This document shows positions 8,839 through 17,003 of a stretch of DNA of 22,679 nt, piece after piece. The notes under the pieces were generated by a model. It was not told the origin of the DNA. It made no database searches and saw nothing but the letters and a program-made list of their open reading frames with translations. The position numbers and the translations under genes were made by a program. This DNA comes from Halieaceae bacterium (GTDB lineage Bacteria; Pseudomonadota; Gammaproteobacteria; Pseudomonadales; Halieaceae). The stretch spans positions 1-22,679 of the forward strand of contig JABIZW010000078.1 of assembly GCA_018666295.1 (NCBI GenBank), written 5' to 3'. Position 1 is the stretch's first letter; each line of letters opens with the position of its first letter.

Positions 8839-8866
8839 GGCCGGCATTATGCCGGCCGATTTATTT
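8839..8866 (+). terminator. hairpin between rpsO and pnp
   Basis: GGCCGGCA (8839-8846) and TGCCGGCC (8850-8857) form a perfect 8-bp stem with a 3-nt loop, followed by the T-rich GATTTATTTT. The broken T run suggests partial termination or an mRNA-stabilising and processing structure. In E. coli the same gap holds a terminator and an RNase III site that controls pnp mRNA, so a comparable role is plausible. Confidence 0.65.
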
Positions 8867-8879
8867 TGGAGAGAATGAA

Positions 8880-11174
8880 GTGAACGTTGTTACTAAAACA
8901 TTCCAGTTCGGTGGCCAAGAGGTCACACTGGAAACTGGACGCATAGCGCGCCAGGCCTCTGGTGCCGTAATGGTGACCATGGGCACTACCTCGGTGCTTT
9001 GTACAGTGGTAGCTGATCCAAAGGAAAAGCCCGGACAGGCGTTTTTCCCACTGTCAGTACATTACATTGAAAAGGCGTATTCTGTGGGTAAGATCCCCGG
9101 TGGCTTTTTTAAGCGTGAAGCCCGGCCTAGCGAAAAAGAAACACTGACGTCGCGGTTGATTGATCGCCCAATCCGCCCACTTTTTGCTGACGGCTTTATG
9201 AACGAAGTGCAAGTCGTTTGCACAGTAATGTCTGCCGACTTCGATACCGATCCCGATATCCCAGCAATGATTGGTACATCTGCGGCCCTCGCCATTTCTG
9301 GTTGCCCCTTCAACGGCCCAATTGGTGGTGCGCGTGTTGGCTTCTCAGAAGCGGAAGGCTATGTGTTGAATCCCGGCTATGCCGCACTTAAAAACAGTCA
9401 GCTGGACATGGTTGTTGCCGGTACTCGCGACGCTGTTTTGATGGTTGAGTCGGAAGCCAAAGAGTTGTCTGAAGATCAAATGCTCGGTGCTGTTTTGTTT
9501 GCTCACCAAGAGATGCAGACGGTTATCAAGGCGATTGATGAGCTAGTAGAAGAAGCAGGAAAGCCCCGATGGGATTGGTCTGCAGCCGAAGTCAACGAGA
9601 CGTTGCGTGCTCAAGTTGAGGAGGCCGCAGGCGCCGATTTAGGCGAAGCGTACCGCATAACGGAGAAGGCGGCGCGCTATGAGCGTGTTGGGCATGTTCG
9701 TGACGCGGTTATGGCGCAATTAGCGACTGAGGATGGTGCGTCTGCCGACGATATCAAGGACGAGTTTAAAGCCCTTGAGAAACGCATTGTTCGCCAGCGT
9801 ATTCTGGCCGGTGAGCCACGCATCGATGGACGTGACGGTCGCACAGTGCGCCAGATTGCGTGCGAAGTCGATGTGCTCGACAACGTACACGGCTCGTCGC
9901 TGTTCACCCGCGGTGAAACACAAGCAATTGGTGCCGTTACATTGGGATCCACTCGTGATGCGCAGATTATTGACGCACTCGAAGGTGAGCGGCGTGATCC
10001 GTTTATGCTCCACTACAACTTCCCTCCCTACTCAGTGGGCGAGGCAGGTCGTATGGGGTTCACCGGACGTCGCGAGATTGGTCACGGTCGCTTGGCGCGA
10101 CGTAGTTTGGCTGCTGTGCTTCCAACTGACGACGAGTTTCCCTACACGATTCGTGTCGTCTCTGAGATCACTGAATCAAATGGCTCGAGTTCAATGGCGT
10201 CTGTCTGCGTGGGCTCCTTGGCCATGATGGCGGCTGGCGTTCCACTGAAGGCACCGGTCGCAGGTATTGCGATGGGTTTGGTCAAGGAAGGGAATCAATT
10301 CGCTGTTCTGACCGACATTCTTGGTGACGAAGATCACCTTGGCGACATGGATTTTAAAGTCGCTGGAACTGCTGCGGGTGTTACCGCGTTGCAGATGGAC
10401 ATTAAGATCGAAGGCATCAACGAGCAGATCATGGAGGTGGCACTCGAGCAAGCGCTTCACGCACGACTGCACATTCTCGGACAGATGAACTCTGTACTTG
10501 ATTCGGCTCGCGAGATTACGTCTGAAAACGCGCCAAGTATGGTGAGTTTAAAGATTGATCAGGACAAGATCCGCGACATTATTGGTAAGGGCGGTGCAAC
10601 TATCCGACAGATTACCGAAGACTCAGGTGCAACCGTTGACATTAATGATGACGGCACCGTCAAAGTGTTTGGTCAAAATCAAGGTTCGCGTGATGCAGCT
10701 GTTGAGATGATCATGGCTATTACAGCGGAAGCTGAAGTGGGTGCGATCTATACGGGTAAGGTTGCCCGGATCGTCGATTTTGGTGCGTTTATCACGATCT
10801 TGCCAGGCAAAGACGGCCTCCTGCACATCTCGCAAATTGCGAATGAGCGCGTTGAAAATGTCAGCGACTACTTAACAGAAGGTCAGGATGTGACGGTTAA
10901 GTGCCTTGACGTTGATCAACGTGGTCGCATCAAGCTGTCGATTAAAGAGTTGCTGGAAGATGAAGCGGAGCAGGCACCTGCTGCTGAAGCCGCAGATGAG
11001 TCGCCCGCAGATGAGTCGCCCGCAGAGGAAGCGGCTGTTGAGTCCGATGCAGTTGTGGTCGAGGCAGATCAGACAGAAGAGGCTGATGCATCTGCCGAAG
11101 CTGAGGTCGAATCAGACGACGAAGTGTCAGACGCAGACGATGGAACAGAGTCAGAGGACGACGAGACTAAGTAA
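8880..11174 (+). CDS. pnp: polyribonucleotide nucleotidyltransferase (PNPase)
   Basis: PNPase degrades RNA phosphorolytically from the 3' end and, with RNase E, forms part of the degradosome in many gammaproteobacteria. The 764-residue product has two RNase PH-like cores. The second is the active one, with the SEITESNGSSSMASVCVGS block and the DILGDEDHLGDMDF acidic site. A KH domain follows (IIGKGGATIRQI near 567-578), then an S1 domain (about 621-690). The last 70 residues or so are a very acidic, Ala/Glu/Asp-rich tail that lengthens the protein beyond the E. coli form (711). The start is a GTG with GGAG nearby; the closest ATG is out of frame. pcnB, which makes the poly(A) tails PNPase uses, is in the same window. 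Confidence 0.98.
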   Translation: MNVVTKTFQFGGQEVTLETGRIARQASGAVMVTMGTTSVLCTVVADPKEKPGQAFFPLSVHYIEKAYSVGKIPGGFFKREARPSEKETLTSRLIDRPIRPLFADGFMNEVQVVCTVMSADFDTDPDIPAMIGTSAALAISGCPFNGPIGGARVGFSEAEGYVLNPGYAALKNSQLDMVVAGTRDAVLMVESEAKELSEDQMLGAVLFAHQEMQTVIKAIDELVEEAGKPRWDWSAAEVNETLRAQVEEAAGADLGEAYRITEKAARYERVGHVRDAVMAQLATEDGASADDIKDEFKALEKRIVRQRILAGEPRIDGRDGRTVRQIACEVDVLDNVHGSSLFTRGETQAIGAVTLGSTRDAQIIDALEGERRDPFMLHYNFPPYSVGEAGRMGFTGRREIGHGRLARRSLAAVLPTDDEFPYTIRVVSEITESNGSSSMASVCVGSLAMMAAGVPLKAPVAGIAMGLVKEGNQFAVLTDILGDEDHLGDMDFKVAGTAAGVTALQMDIKIEGINEQIMEVALEQALHARLHILGQMNSVLDSAREITSENAPSMVSLKIDQDKIRDIIGKGGATIRQITEDSGATVDINDDGTVKVFGQNQGSRDAAVEMIMAITAEAEVGAIYTGKVARIVDFGAFITILPGKDGLLHISQIANERVENVSDYLTEGQDVTVKCLDVDQRGRIKLSIKELLEDEAEQAPAAEAADESPADESPAEEAAVESDAVVVEADQTEEADASAEAEVESDDEVSDADDGTESEDDETK
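10992..11021 (+). repeat. two tandem 15-bp repeats in the pnp tail
   Basis: GCAGATGAGTCGCCC occurs twice head to tail without mismatch and encodes ADESP twice; a third, diverged unit follows (ADESP-like PAEEA). It lies in the low-complexity acidic tail, so copy number could change by slippage without a frameshift. Confidence 0.9.
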
Positions 11175-11190
11175 TCGTTGTATTTGATTT

Positions 11191-11219
11191 AAAAAGGCCC
11201 GCTTGCGGGCCTTTTTTTT
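11191..11219. terminator. bidirectional intrinsic terminator between pnp and acs
   Basis: AAAAAGGCCCGC (11191-11202) and GCGGGCCTTTTT (11205-11216) are perfect inverted repeats, with a T run on the pnp side and the matching A run for the opposite direction. It ends the nusA-pnp operon and, read from the other strand, the acs transcript, whose stop codon lies 14 bp beyond. Confidence 0.95.
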
Positions 11220-11232
11220 CTCAAAAAATTGC

Positions 11233-13167
11233 TTAACTTCCCTCGCGAGCATCGATCAGTTGTTCAACGACCGAGGGGTCCGCAAGTGTTGAGGTATCTC
11301 CAAGATTATCGAGTTCGTTTTCGGCAACCTTGCGGAGAATCCGGCGCATAATTTTTCCTGATCGTGTCTTAGGCAGGCCGGGAGCCCATTGAATAATATC
11401 GGGCTTTGCAATCGGACCAATTTCTCTCACGCACAACTGGACCAGTTGGGCACGTAGTTCGGGCGAGTCTTCCACGCCCTGAACCGGCGTCACGTAGCAG
11501 TAGATGCCTTGGCCTTTAATCGGATGAGGGTAGCCTACGACAGCAGCCTCCGAGATGTCTTTGTGCTGGACAAGCGCGCTCTCGATTTCGGCGGTGCCCA
11601 TTCGATGCCCCGATATATTCAGGACATCATCGACACGACCGGTAATTCGTAAGTAGCCATCAGCATCGCGCAGTGCCCCGTCGCCGGTGAAGTAGTAGCC
11701 GGGATATGTTGAAAAGTAGGTGTCGATTAACCGCTGGTGATCGCCGTAAACCGTTCGGATTTGACCAGGCCACGAGCGTTTAATGACCAGATAGCCCGCA
11801 CCCTCGCCGTGAATTTCCTGACCTTGCTCATCGAGCAAGGCAGGCTCAACACCAAAGTAGGGGAAGCTCGCATACCCAGGTTTCATGGCGTGTGCAGACG
11901 GCATCGGTGTGATCATCATTGCCCCTGTCTCCGTCTGCCACCAACTGTCGACAATGGGACAGCGACCGTCGCCAACGACGCGGTGATACCACTCCCAGGC
12001 CTCAGGGTTGATAGGCTCACCAACTGACCCGATAATGCGCAAGCTCTTTCTCGAATGCTGGGTGACCAGCTCGTCGCCGAGTGCGTGTAGGGCGCGAATG
12101 GCCGTTGGCGCGGTGAAGAATGTGTTGACCTTGTGTTTGTCGACAATTTCCCAGCAGCGCCCGCCATCAGGGTAGGTGGGGATTCCCTCAAACATGAGGG
12201 TTGTTGCGCCGTTACACAGTGGTCCGTAGACAATATAGGAATGCCCCGTCACCCATCCGACATCGGCAGTGCACCAAAATACTTCGCCCTCTCGGTAATC
12301 AAAGACGTGCTTAAATGTACTGGCCGCCTGCAGTAAGTAACCGCCGGTTGTGTGCAACACACCTTTGGGTTTCCCAGTAGATCCCGATGTATAGAGAATG
12401 AAGAGTGGCGCTTCACTGCTCATTGAGACGGGCGCGAAGTCGGTACTTGCAGCTCGGGTCGCCGCGCTGTACGCAATATCCCGTTCGGGCTCCCAGTGAA
12501 TATCTGAATTCGTACGCTGCAAGACAATCACGGTGTCTACGGTGGGGCAGGCTGTGAGTGCCTGATCAACATTGGCCTTTAGTGGCACAGTCTTTCCGCC
12601 ACGCACGCCCTCATCAGCCGTAATGACCATTCGGCAACCGGAGTCGTTAATCCGATCTTTGAGCGCCTCTGGCGAAAAGCCGCCAAAGACGACCGAATGT
12701 ATCGCACCAATCCGCGTGCATGCGAGCATCGCATAAGCGGCTTCGGGGACCATGGGCATATAGATGCAGACGCGATCTCCTGCGGTCACACCCCGATCGT
12801 GCATAACGTTTGCTAGGCGGCATACTTCATCTTTCAGTGCTTGGTAGGTGATGTGCTGGCTGTCACTGGGGTCGTCTCCTTCCCACAAAATGGCGGTCTG
12901 CTCCGCGCGCGCCGGTAAGTGCCGATCAATGCAGTTCACTGACGCATTCAGCTGCCCGCCATCAAACCACCGCGCCTGCCCTTTTGACAGGTCACTCTCG
13001 CAAGTGGTGTGCCATGGGGCGTCCCACGATAAAAATTCGTGAGCTTGCCCAGCCCAAAATGATTCAGGATCATCCAGAGACTGCCGGTACATTTGCTGAT
13101 AGTCATCTGGACTAATGTGCGCGTCCGCAAAGTTTGACGGTACGGGGTAAATCGCTTCGTTAGACAT
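11233..13167 (-). CDS. acs: acetyl-CoA synthetase (AMP-forming)
   Basis: The enzyme activates acetate to acetyl-CoA through acetyl-AMP, allowing growth on acetate and rescue of excreted acetate. The 644-residue length is standard. The adenylate-forming signature YTSGSTGKPKGV lies at 259-270. Further on is the WWQTETGAMMITP block that shapes the acetate pocket. The C-terminal lid contains PKTRSGKIMRR, whose Lys605 matches the lysine that is reversibly acetylated by Pat-type acetyltransferases in Salmonella. The ATG has AAGGA 8 nt upstream. It is divergent from the symporter operon at 13294, a pairing often seen for acetate or short-chain acid use, and shares the bidirectional terminator with pnp. 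Confidence 0.97.
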   Translation of the reverse strand: MSNEAIYPVPSNFADAHISPDDYQQMYRQSLDDPESFWAGQAHEFLSWDAPWHTTCESDLSKGQARWFDGGQLNASVNCIDRHLPARAEQTAILWEGDDPSDSQHITYQALKDEVCRLANVMHDRGVTAGDRVCIYMPMVPEAAYAMLACTRIGAIHSVVFGGFSPEALKDRINDSGCRMVITADEGVRGGKTVPLKANVDQALTACPTVDTVIVLQRTNSDIHWEPERDIAYSAATRAASTDFAPVSMSSEAPLFILYTSGSTGKPKGVLHTTGGYLLQAASTFKHVFDYREGEVFWCTADVGWVTGHSYIVYGPLCNGATTLMFEGIPTYPDGGRCWEIVDKHKVNTFFTAPTAIRALHALGDELVTQHSRKSLRIIGSVGEPINPEAWEWYHRVVGDGRCPIVDSWWQTETGAMMITPMPSAHAMKPGYASFPYFGVEPALLDEQGQEIHGEGAGYLVIKRSWPGQIRTVYGDHQRLIDTYFSTYPGYYFTGDGALRDADGYLRITGRVDDVLNISGHRMGTAEIESALVQHKDISEAAVVGYPHPIKGQGIYCYVTPVQGVEDSPELRAQLVQLCVREIGPIAKPDIIQWAPGLPKTRSGKIMRRILRKVAENELDNLGDTSTLADPSVVEQLIDAREGS

Positions 13168-13190
13168 GCACTGGATCCTTGTGTTTTGAT

Positions 13191-13221
13191 CACTGCGCGC
13201 GGGTGACGTAACGGCGCAGTG
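13191..13221. promoter_or_regulatory. inverted repeat in the divergent acs/symporter control region
   Basis: CACTGCGC (13191-13198) and GCGCAGTG (13214-13221) form a perfect 8-bp inverted repeat with a 15-bp centre, 24 bp upstream of acs. Further CACTG/CAGTG half-sites occur at 13169-13173 and 13251-13255. This could be an operator for a dimeric regulator of both genes. I recognise no regulator family from it, and it could also be an RNA hairpin. Confidence 0.35.
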
Positions 13222-13293
13222 CTGTCTTAATAATGCCGTATGTCGTGCGGCAGTGGAATAACAAGCGTCGCTATAAAGGGAGATATCCAGTCA

Positions 13294-13569
13294 ATGGCTG
13301 ACCAGCAAAATAATAAAATAAGAAGGGCTCAATTTTCTGCACGGGTGAGGTCGCTGATGTTTCGGCTTCTCGTCATCTGGTTTGTTGTGAGCTTTGGATT
13401 TGGCATTCTTTTGGTGGAGCCGCTTAATGAAATTAGGTTGGGTGGTTACAAGCTTGGATTTTGGTTCGCGCAGCAGGGGTCTATTTTTGTGTTTATCGCG
13501 CTGATCTTCTACTTTGCTGCAGCCATGACTCGTTTTGAGCGCGAGTACCAAGAGGAGACAGAGCGATGA
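13294..13569 (+). CDS. DUF4212 protein, small subunit of a sodium:solute symporter
   Basis: This 91-residue protein belongs to the DUF4212 family, the small membrane partner regularly encoded just before VC_2705-type sodium:solute symporters. Two transmembrane helices are clear, about residues 21-43 and 58-78. Between them is the conserved VSFGFGILLVEPLN...GYKLGFWFAQQGS stretch, and a charged C terminus (RFEREYQEETER) follows. The start chosen is the ATG at 13294, with GGGAG 11 nt upstream; an in-frame ATG at 13240 would add 18 residues that look like translated leader. Its stop overlaps the symporter start (ATGA), so the pair is translationally coupled. Confidence 0.88.
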   Translation: MADQQNNKIRRAQFSARVRSLMFRLLVIWFVVSFGFGILLVEPLNEIRLGGYKLGFWFAQQGSIFVFIALIFYFAAAMTRFEREYQEETER

Positions 13570-15290
13570 GTTTAACGCTCCTGACGTATCTCGTTGTGGG
13601 TTCGACCTTTGCCGTTTACATCGGCATTGCTATCGCGACGCGCGCGTCCTCCACCAAGGATTTCTACGTTGCTGACGGCGGTGTACACCCGATAGCGAAT
13701 GGTATGGCGACCGCCGCGGATTGGATGTCGGCCGCCTCGTTTATCTCTATGGCCGGTTTGATCGCGCTGTCCTACAACGGCTACGGCGGGTCGGTATTTC
13801 TTATGGGGTGGACGGGGGGGTACGTACTACTGGCCTTACTCATCGCGCCCTACTTGCGAAAGTATGGCAAGTACACGGTTCCCGACTTTATAGGGGAGCG
13901 CTATTACTCGGACACGGCTCGTGTGGTTGCCGTCATTTGCTTGGTGCTTTGTTCAGTAACCTACGTGATCGGTCAGATGAAAGGAGTGGGCGTCGCCTTT
14001 TCGCGCTTTTTGGAAACGGATTATGAAACGGGCTTAGGCATCGGTATGTTTATTGTCTTTTTCTACGCCGTACTGGGTGGGATGAAAGGCATCACGTACA
14101 CACAGATCGCACAGTATTGCGTACTCATTACCGCCTATACCATTCCAGCCATCTTTATCAGTCTGCAACTAACGGGGAACCCATTACCCCAACTGGGTCT
14201 GGGTTCAACCTTAACCGGGACCGATGTTTACCTGCTCGACAAACTCGACCTGATATTGCTTGATCTGGGGTTTCAGGAATACACGACAACGCTGCGCGGT
14301 AGCACCTTGAATATGGTGGCATTTACGGCGTCCCTAATGATTGGTACAGCCGGTTTGCCCCACGTCATTATTCGCTTCTTTACGGTGCCAAGCGTTGCCG
14401 CGGCGCGTCGCTCCGCCGGGTGGGCGCTTGTATTTATTGCGGTGCTCTACACGACAGCACCTGCCCTTGCTGCGATGGCACGACTCAATATCGTCGACAC
14501 AATGCAGCAATCCGATGGACAAGCGCTTTTCATTGAGGACAAGCCTGGCTGGTTTGAAAACTGGGAACAAACGGGTTTGCTCAAGGTCGAGGACTTAAAC
14601 GGTGATGGTCGAATTGAATACACATCGGATCCAAAAACTAATGAGCTTACGAAACTGGATAACGACATACTGGTTTTGGCTAATCCGGAGATCGCCAACC
14701 TGCCTAATTGGGTTATAGCCTTAGTCGCCGCCGGAGGATTGGCGGCGGCACTTTCGACAGCGGCGGGACTGTTATTGGCTATTTCTAGTGCGATTTCGCA
14801 TGACCTGCTTAAAAGCACGTATATGCCGTCAATTTCAGATAAGGCAGAGCTAAGAGCCTCGCGGATTGCAATGGCGGTTGCGGTTTTAGGTGCAGGTTAT
14901 TTAGGCCTAAATCCGCCCGGATTTGCGGCTGGGACGGTAGCACTTGCGTTTGGGCTGGCGGCTTCATCGCTTTTCCCAGCGCTGTTAATGGGAATCTTCG
15001 CGCGTCGGGTCAATCGGGAGGGCGCGGTCGCTGGCATGCTTGCGGGTATCTCAGTGACCTTGCTTTACGTCTTTCAGCACAAGGGCATCATGTTTATTCC
15101 CGACACAGGGTTCCTTGGTACGATGTCGCCGAATTGGTTTTTTGGTATCGAACCCAATGCCTTTGGTGTTGTGGGTGCGCTAGTGAACTTTACCGTCGCT
15201 TTTACGGTGAGTTGGCTGACATCGCCACCCCCCTCATCGGTCGATGAACTGCTGGACTTTCTACACGAACCCTGTGATGTAGCACCCTAG
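13566..15290 (+). CDS. sodium:solute symporter, VC_2705/ActP-like
   Basis: This 574-residue member of the SSS (SLC5) family has about 13 predicted membrane segments. Characteristic parts are the N-terminal FYVADGGVHPIANGMATAADWMSAASF motif and the first-half TVPDFIGERY motif. The proteins paired with DUF4212 form the VC_2705 subfamily. Adjacency to acs suggests acetate or another short-chain acid as substrate, but this is inference. It is not obviously actP, whose usual partner is a DUF485 protein. A hydrophilic insertion near residues 318-372 holds the EF-hand-like sequence DLNGDGRIEY starting at Asp343. The gene overlaps the small subunit by 4 bp and runs convergent to panC. The 35-bp gap to panC has only a weak inverted repeat. 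Confidence 0.88.
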   Translation: MSLTLLTYLVVGSTFAVYIGIAIATRASSTKDFYVADGGVHPIANGMATAADWMSAASFISMAGLIALSYNGYGGSVFLMGWTGGYVLLALLIAPYLRKYGKYTVPDFIGERYYSDTARVVAVICLVLCSVTYVIGQMKGVGVAFSRFLETDYETGLGIGMFIVFFYAVLGGMKGITYTQIAQYCVLITAYTIPAIFISLQLTGNPLPQLGLGSTLTGTDVYLLDKLDLILLDLGFQEYTTTLRGSTLNMVAFTASLMIGTAGLPHVIIRFFTVPSVAAARRSAGWALVFIAVLYTTAPALAAMARLNIVDTMQQSDGQALFIEDKPGWFENWEQTGLLKVEDLNGDGRIEYTSDPKTNELTKLDNDILVLANPEIANLPNWVIALVAAGGLAAALSTAAGLLLAISSAISHDLLKSTYMPSISDKAELRASRIAMAVAVLGAGYLGLNPPGFAAGTVALAFGLAASSLFPALLMGIFARRVNREGAVAGMLAGISVTLLYVFQHKGIMFIPDTGFLGTMSPNWFFGIEPNAFGVVGALVNFTVAFTVSWLTSPPPSSVDELLDFLHEPCDVAP

Positions 15291-15325
15291 TTGAGTCTTG
15301 CGCTTGGGAGACTAGGACCCGCCCA

Positions 15326-16171
15326 TTAGATCGGTATGACGCGGTTATCAATAAGCCGCGTCGTTCCCAAATAGACGGCGCCAAAGATCGCAATTTCATC
15401 GTTGGGCGCCGGACTCAGGGATAAGTCGCTGGTGCGGCGGGCTTCTAGGTAGTCAACTATAAAGCCGTTGTCCTCGAGCGCCTTTTTTGCGATGTCGATT
15501 GTTTCTGAGACATCGGAGGACGTGTTTTGAAGCGTGAGGGCGCAAGCGGTTAACGCCGCTGCGAAGTTGGGCGCCAGAGCTCGCTCTTCTGGCGTGAGGT
15601 AGCCATTTCGAGAGCTCATTGCGAGACCATCGGGATCGCGCAGGGTAGGCACAGTCACAATTTCTACGTTGATGAGTAGGTCGCGAACCATTTTTTTAAT
15701 GACCAGGACTTGTTGCAGGTCTTTGGCCCCAAAGAACGCAATGTGTGGTCTCACGACGCCAAGTAGTTTAGTGACCACGGTGGTAACACCGCGAAAATGA
15801 TCGGGCCGGTGAGCGCCACAGAGCACGTCTGTAAGGTCAGGCACGTCGACTGATGTGTGCCGATCAATCCCTTCGGGATAGATGTCCTCTGCTTGTGGAA
15901 TAAACACGGCATCGGCTCCGGCCGCTTGTAACTTCGCCAGGTCCACCTCAAGAGTCCTTGGGTAACTTTCTAGGTCTTCACCCGGACCAAATTGCATTGG
16001 ATTCACAAAGATAGAGGCGACGGCGAGGTCGGCGTGTGCCTTGGCCGTGTGGATTAGTGAGACGTGTCCTGCATGAAGGTTTCCCATTGTGGGTGCAAAC
16101 CCTACTCGGATGTCCTGACTCAAACGAGCGCGCCAACTTCGCATGTCATCTACCGTTCGGAAGATCTCCAT
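15326..16171 (-). CDS. panC: pantothenate synthetase (pantoate--beta-alanine ligase)
   Basis: PanC joins pantoate and beta-alanine with ATP to give pantothenate, the precursor of coenzyme A. The 281-residue product has the nucleotidyltransferase-fold signatures: FAPTMGNLHAGH with the HxGH motif at 33-36, and a MSSRNGYLTPEER block corresponding to the KMSKS loop. Between them, FVNPMQFGPGEDLESYPRT and FGAKDLQQV contact the substrates. The ATG starts one base after the panB stop, so the two consecutive pathway steps are co-translated. No panD (beta-alanine supply), which follows panC in Pseudomonas, is found here. The acetyl-CoA synthetase nearby consumes the CoA this pathway feeds. Confidence 0.97.
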   Translation of the reverse strand: MEIFRTVDDMRSWRARLSQDIRVGFAPTMGNLHAGHVSLIHTAKAHADLAVASIFVNPMQFGPGEDLESYPRTLEVDLAKLQAAGADAVFIPQAEDIYPEGIDRHTSVDVPDLTDVLCGAHRPDHFRGVTTVVTKLLGVVRPHIAFFGAKDLQQVLVIKKMVRDLLINVEIVTVPTLRDPDGLAMSSRNGYLTPEERALAPNFAAALTACALTLQNTSSDVSETIDIAKKALEDNGFIVDYLEARRTSDLSLSPAPNDEIAIFGAVYLGTTRLIDNRVIPI

Positions 16172-16172
16172 A

Positions 16173-16967
16173 TTACTGGTAGGTGTGTTGCTCTTGCGGG
16201 TAGCTACCGTCCTTAACGGCTTTTACGAAGGCCGCTAAAGCATCTTGAATCGAATCTGCGCCGGTCATGAAGTTCTCAACAAATCGGGCTGGCTTTTCGG
16301 TTAAACCTAAGAGGTCGTGAAGTACCAGCACTTGTGCGTCGGTGCCGGCGCCTGCGCCAATACCAATCACGGGAATGTCTAACTTAGAGGAGATGTCGGC
16401 GGCTAGTTTTTCAGGTACGCACTCCAGCAGCAAAATGCTTGCTCCTGCATCTTGAATTTCCACAGCATCCGCTAAAATAGACTTCGCTTCTTTGGGTGTG
16501 CGCCCCATCACACGATAACCCCCAAAAACGTTCACAGACTGCGGAGTCAAGCCCAGGTGTGCGCAAACGGGGATGCCGCGCTGAACGAGCTGGTGAATCG
16601 TCTCACTCAGCCAGGTTCCACCCTCAAGTTTCACCATTTGTGCGCCTTTTTGCATCAGCTCCATGCTGGCAGTCAGAGCGACGTCTGGAGATGAATAGGT
16701 CATAAAAGGCAGGTCAGAGACAATCATGGACGTTGGGCGCGCGCGCGCAACAGACTCGGTGTGATACACCATTGCGTCGAGCGACACAGGCACCGTTGTA
16801 TCATGACCTTGCAAAACCATGCCTAACGAATCACCCACTAAGATGCATTCAGCGCCTGCGTCACTAACGAGTCGCGCAAATGTCGCATCGTAGGCAGTGA
16901 CCATTACAAACTTCTCACCAGCGGTCTTCATGGCTTCGAGTTTGCTCGTTGTTATTCGGTCAGGCAT
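16173..16967 (-). CDS. panB: 3-methyl-2-oxobutanoate hydroxymethyltransferase
   Basis: PanB transfers a hydroxymethyl group from methylene-tetrahydrofolate to ketoisovalerate, making ketopantoate, the first step towards pantothenate. The 264-residue protein carries the expected metal and substrate residues: Asp46 in LVGDSLGM, Asp85 in VSDLPF, Glu115 in VKLEGG and the catalytic Glu182 in LLLECVP. The gene shares the transcript with folK, a folate-pathway gene, which fits its need for a folate cofactor. An AAGGAG site lies about 11 nt upstream of the ATG. It is separated from the kinase gene upstream by 36 bp and from panC by 1 bp. Confidence 0.97.
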   Translation of the reverse strand: MPDRITTSKLEAMKTAGEKFVMVTAYDATFARLVSDAGAECILVGDSLGMVLQGHDTTVPVSLDAMVYHTESVARARPTSMIVSDLPFMTYSSPDVALTASMELMQKGAQMVKLEGGTWLSETIHQLVQRGIPVCAHLGLTPQSVNVFGGYRVMGRTPKEAKSILADAVEIQDAGASILLLECVPEKLAADISSKLDIPVIGIGAGAGTDAQVLVLHDLLGLTEKPARFVENFMTGADSIQDALAAFVKAVKDGSYPQEQHTYQ

Positions 16968-17003
16968 CGAGTGATGAGCTCCTTGGTGCTTCTTTTATCT
17001 ACG

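Noticed and set aside
9733..10227. 164-codon open frame overlapping pnp in another plus frame
   Set aside because: It lies wholly within the conserved PNPase catalytic core and its composition looks like an out-of-frame translation.
13181..13196. CRP-like site TGTGTTTTGATCACT upstream of acs
   Set aside because: The half-sites TGTG and TCAC are separated by one base too few for TGTGA-N6-TCACA and the left half has a mismatch.
15286..15316. Possible terminator between the symporter and panC (CCTAGT/ACTAGG and AGTCT/AGACT inverted repeats)
   Set aside because: The stems are short, mutually exclusive, AT-containing and not followed by a T run on either strand.
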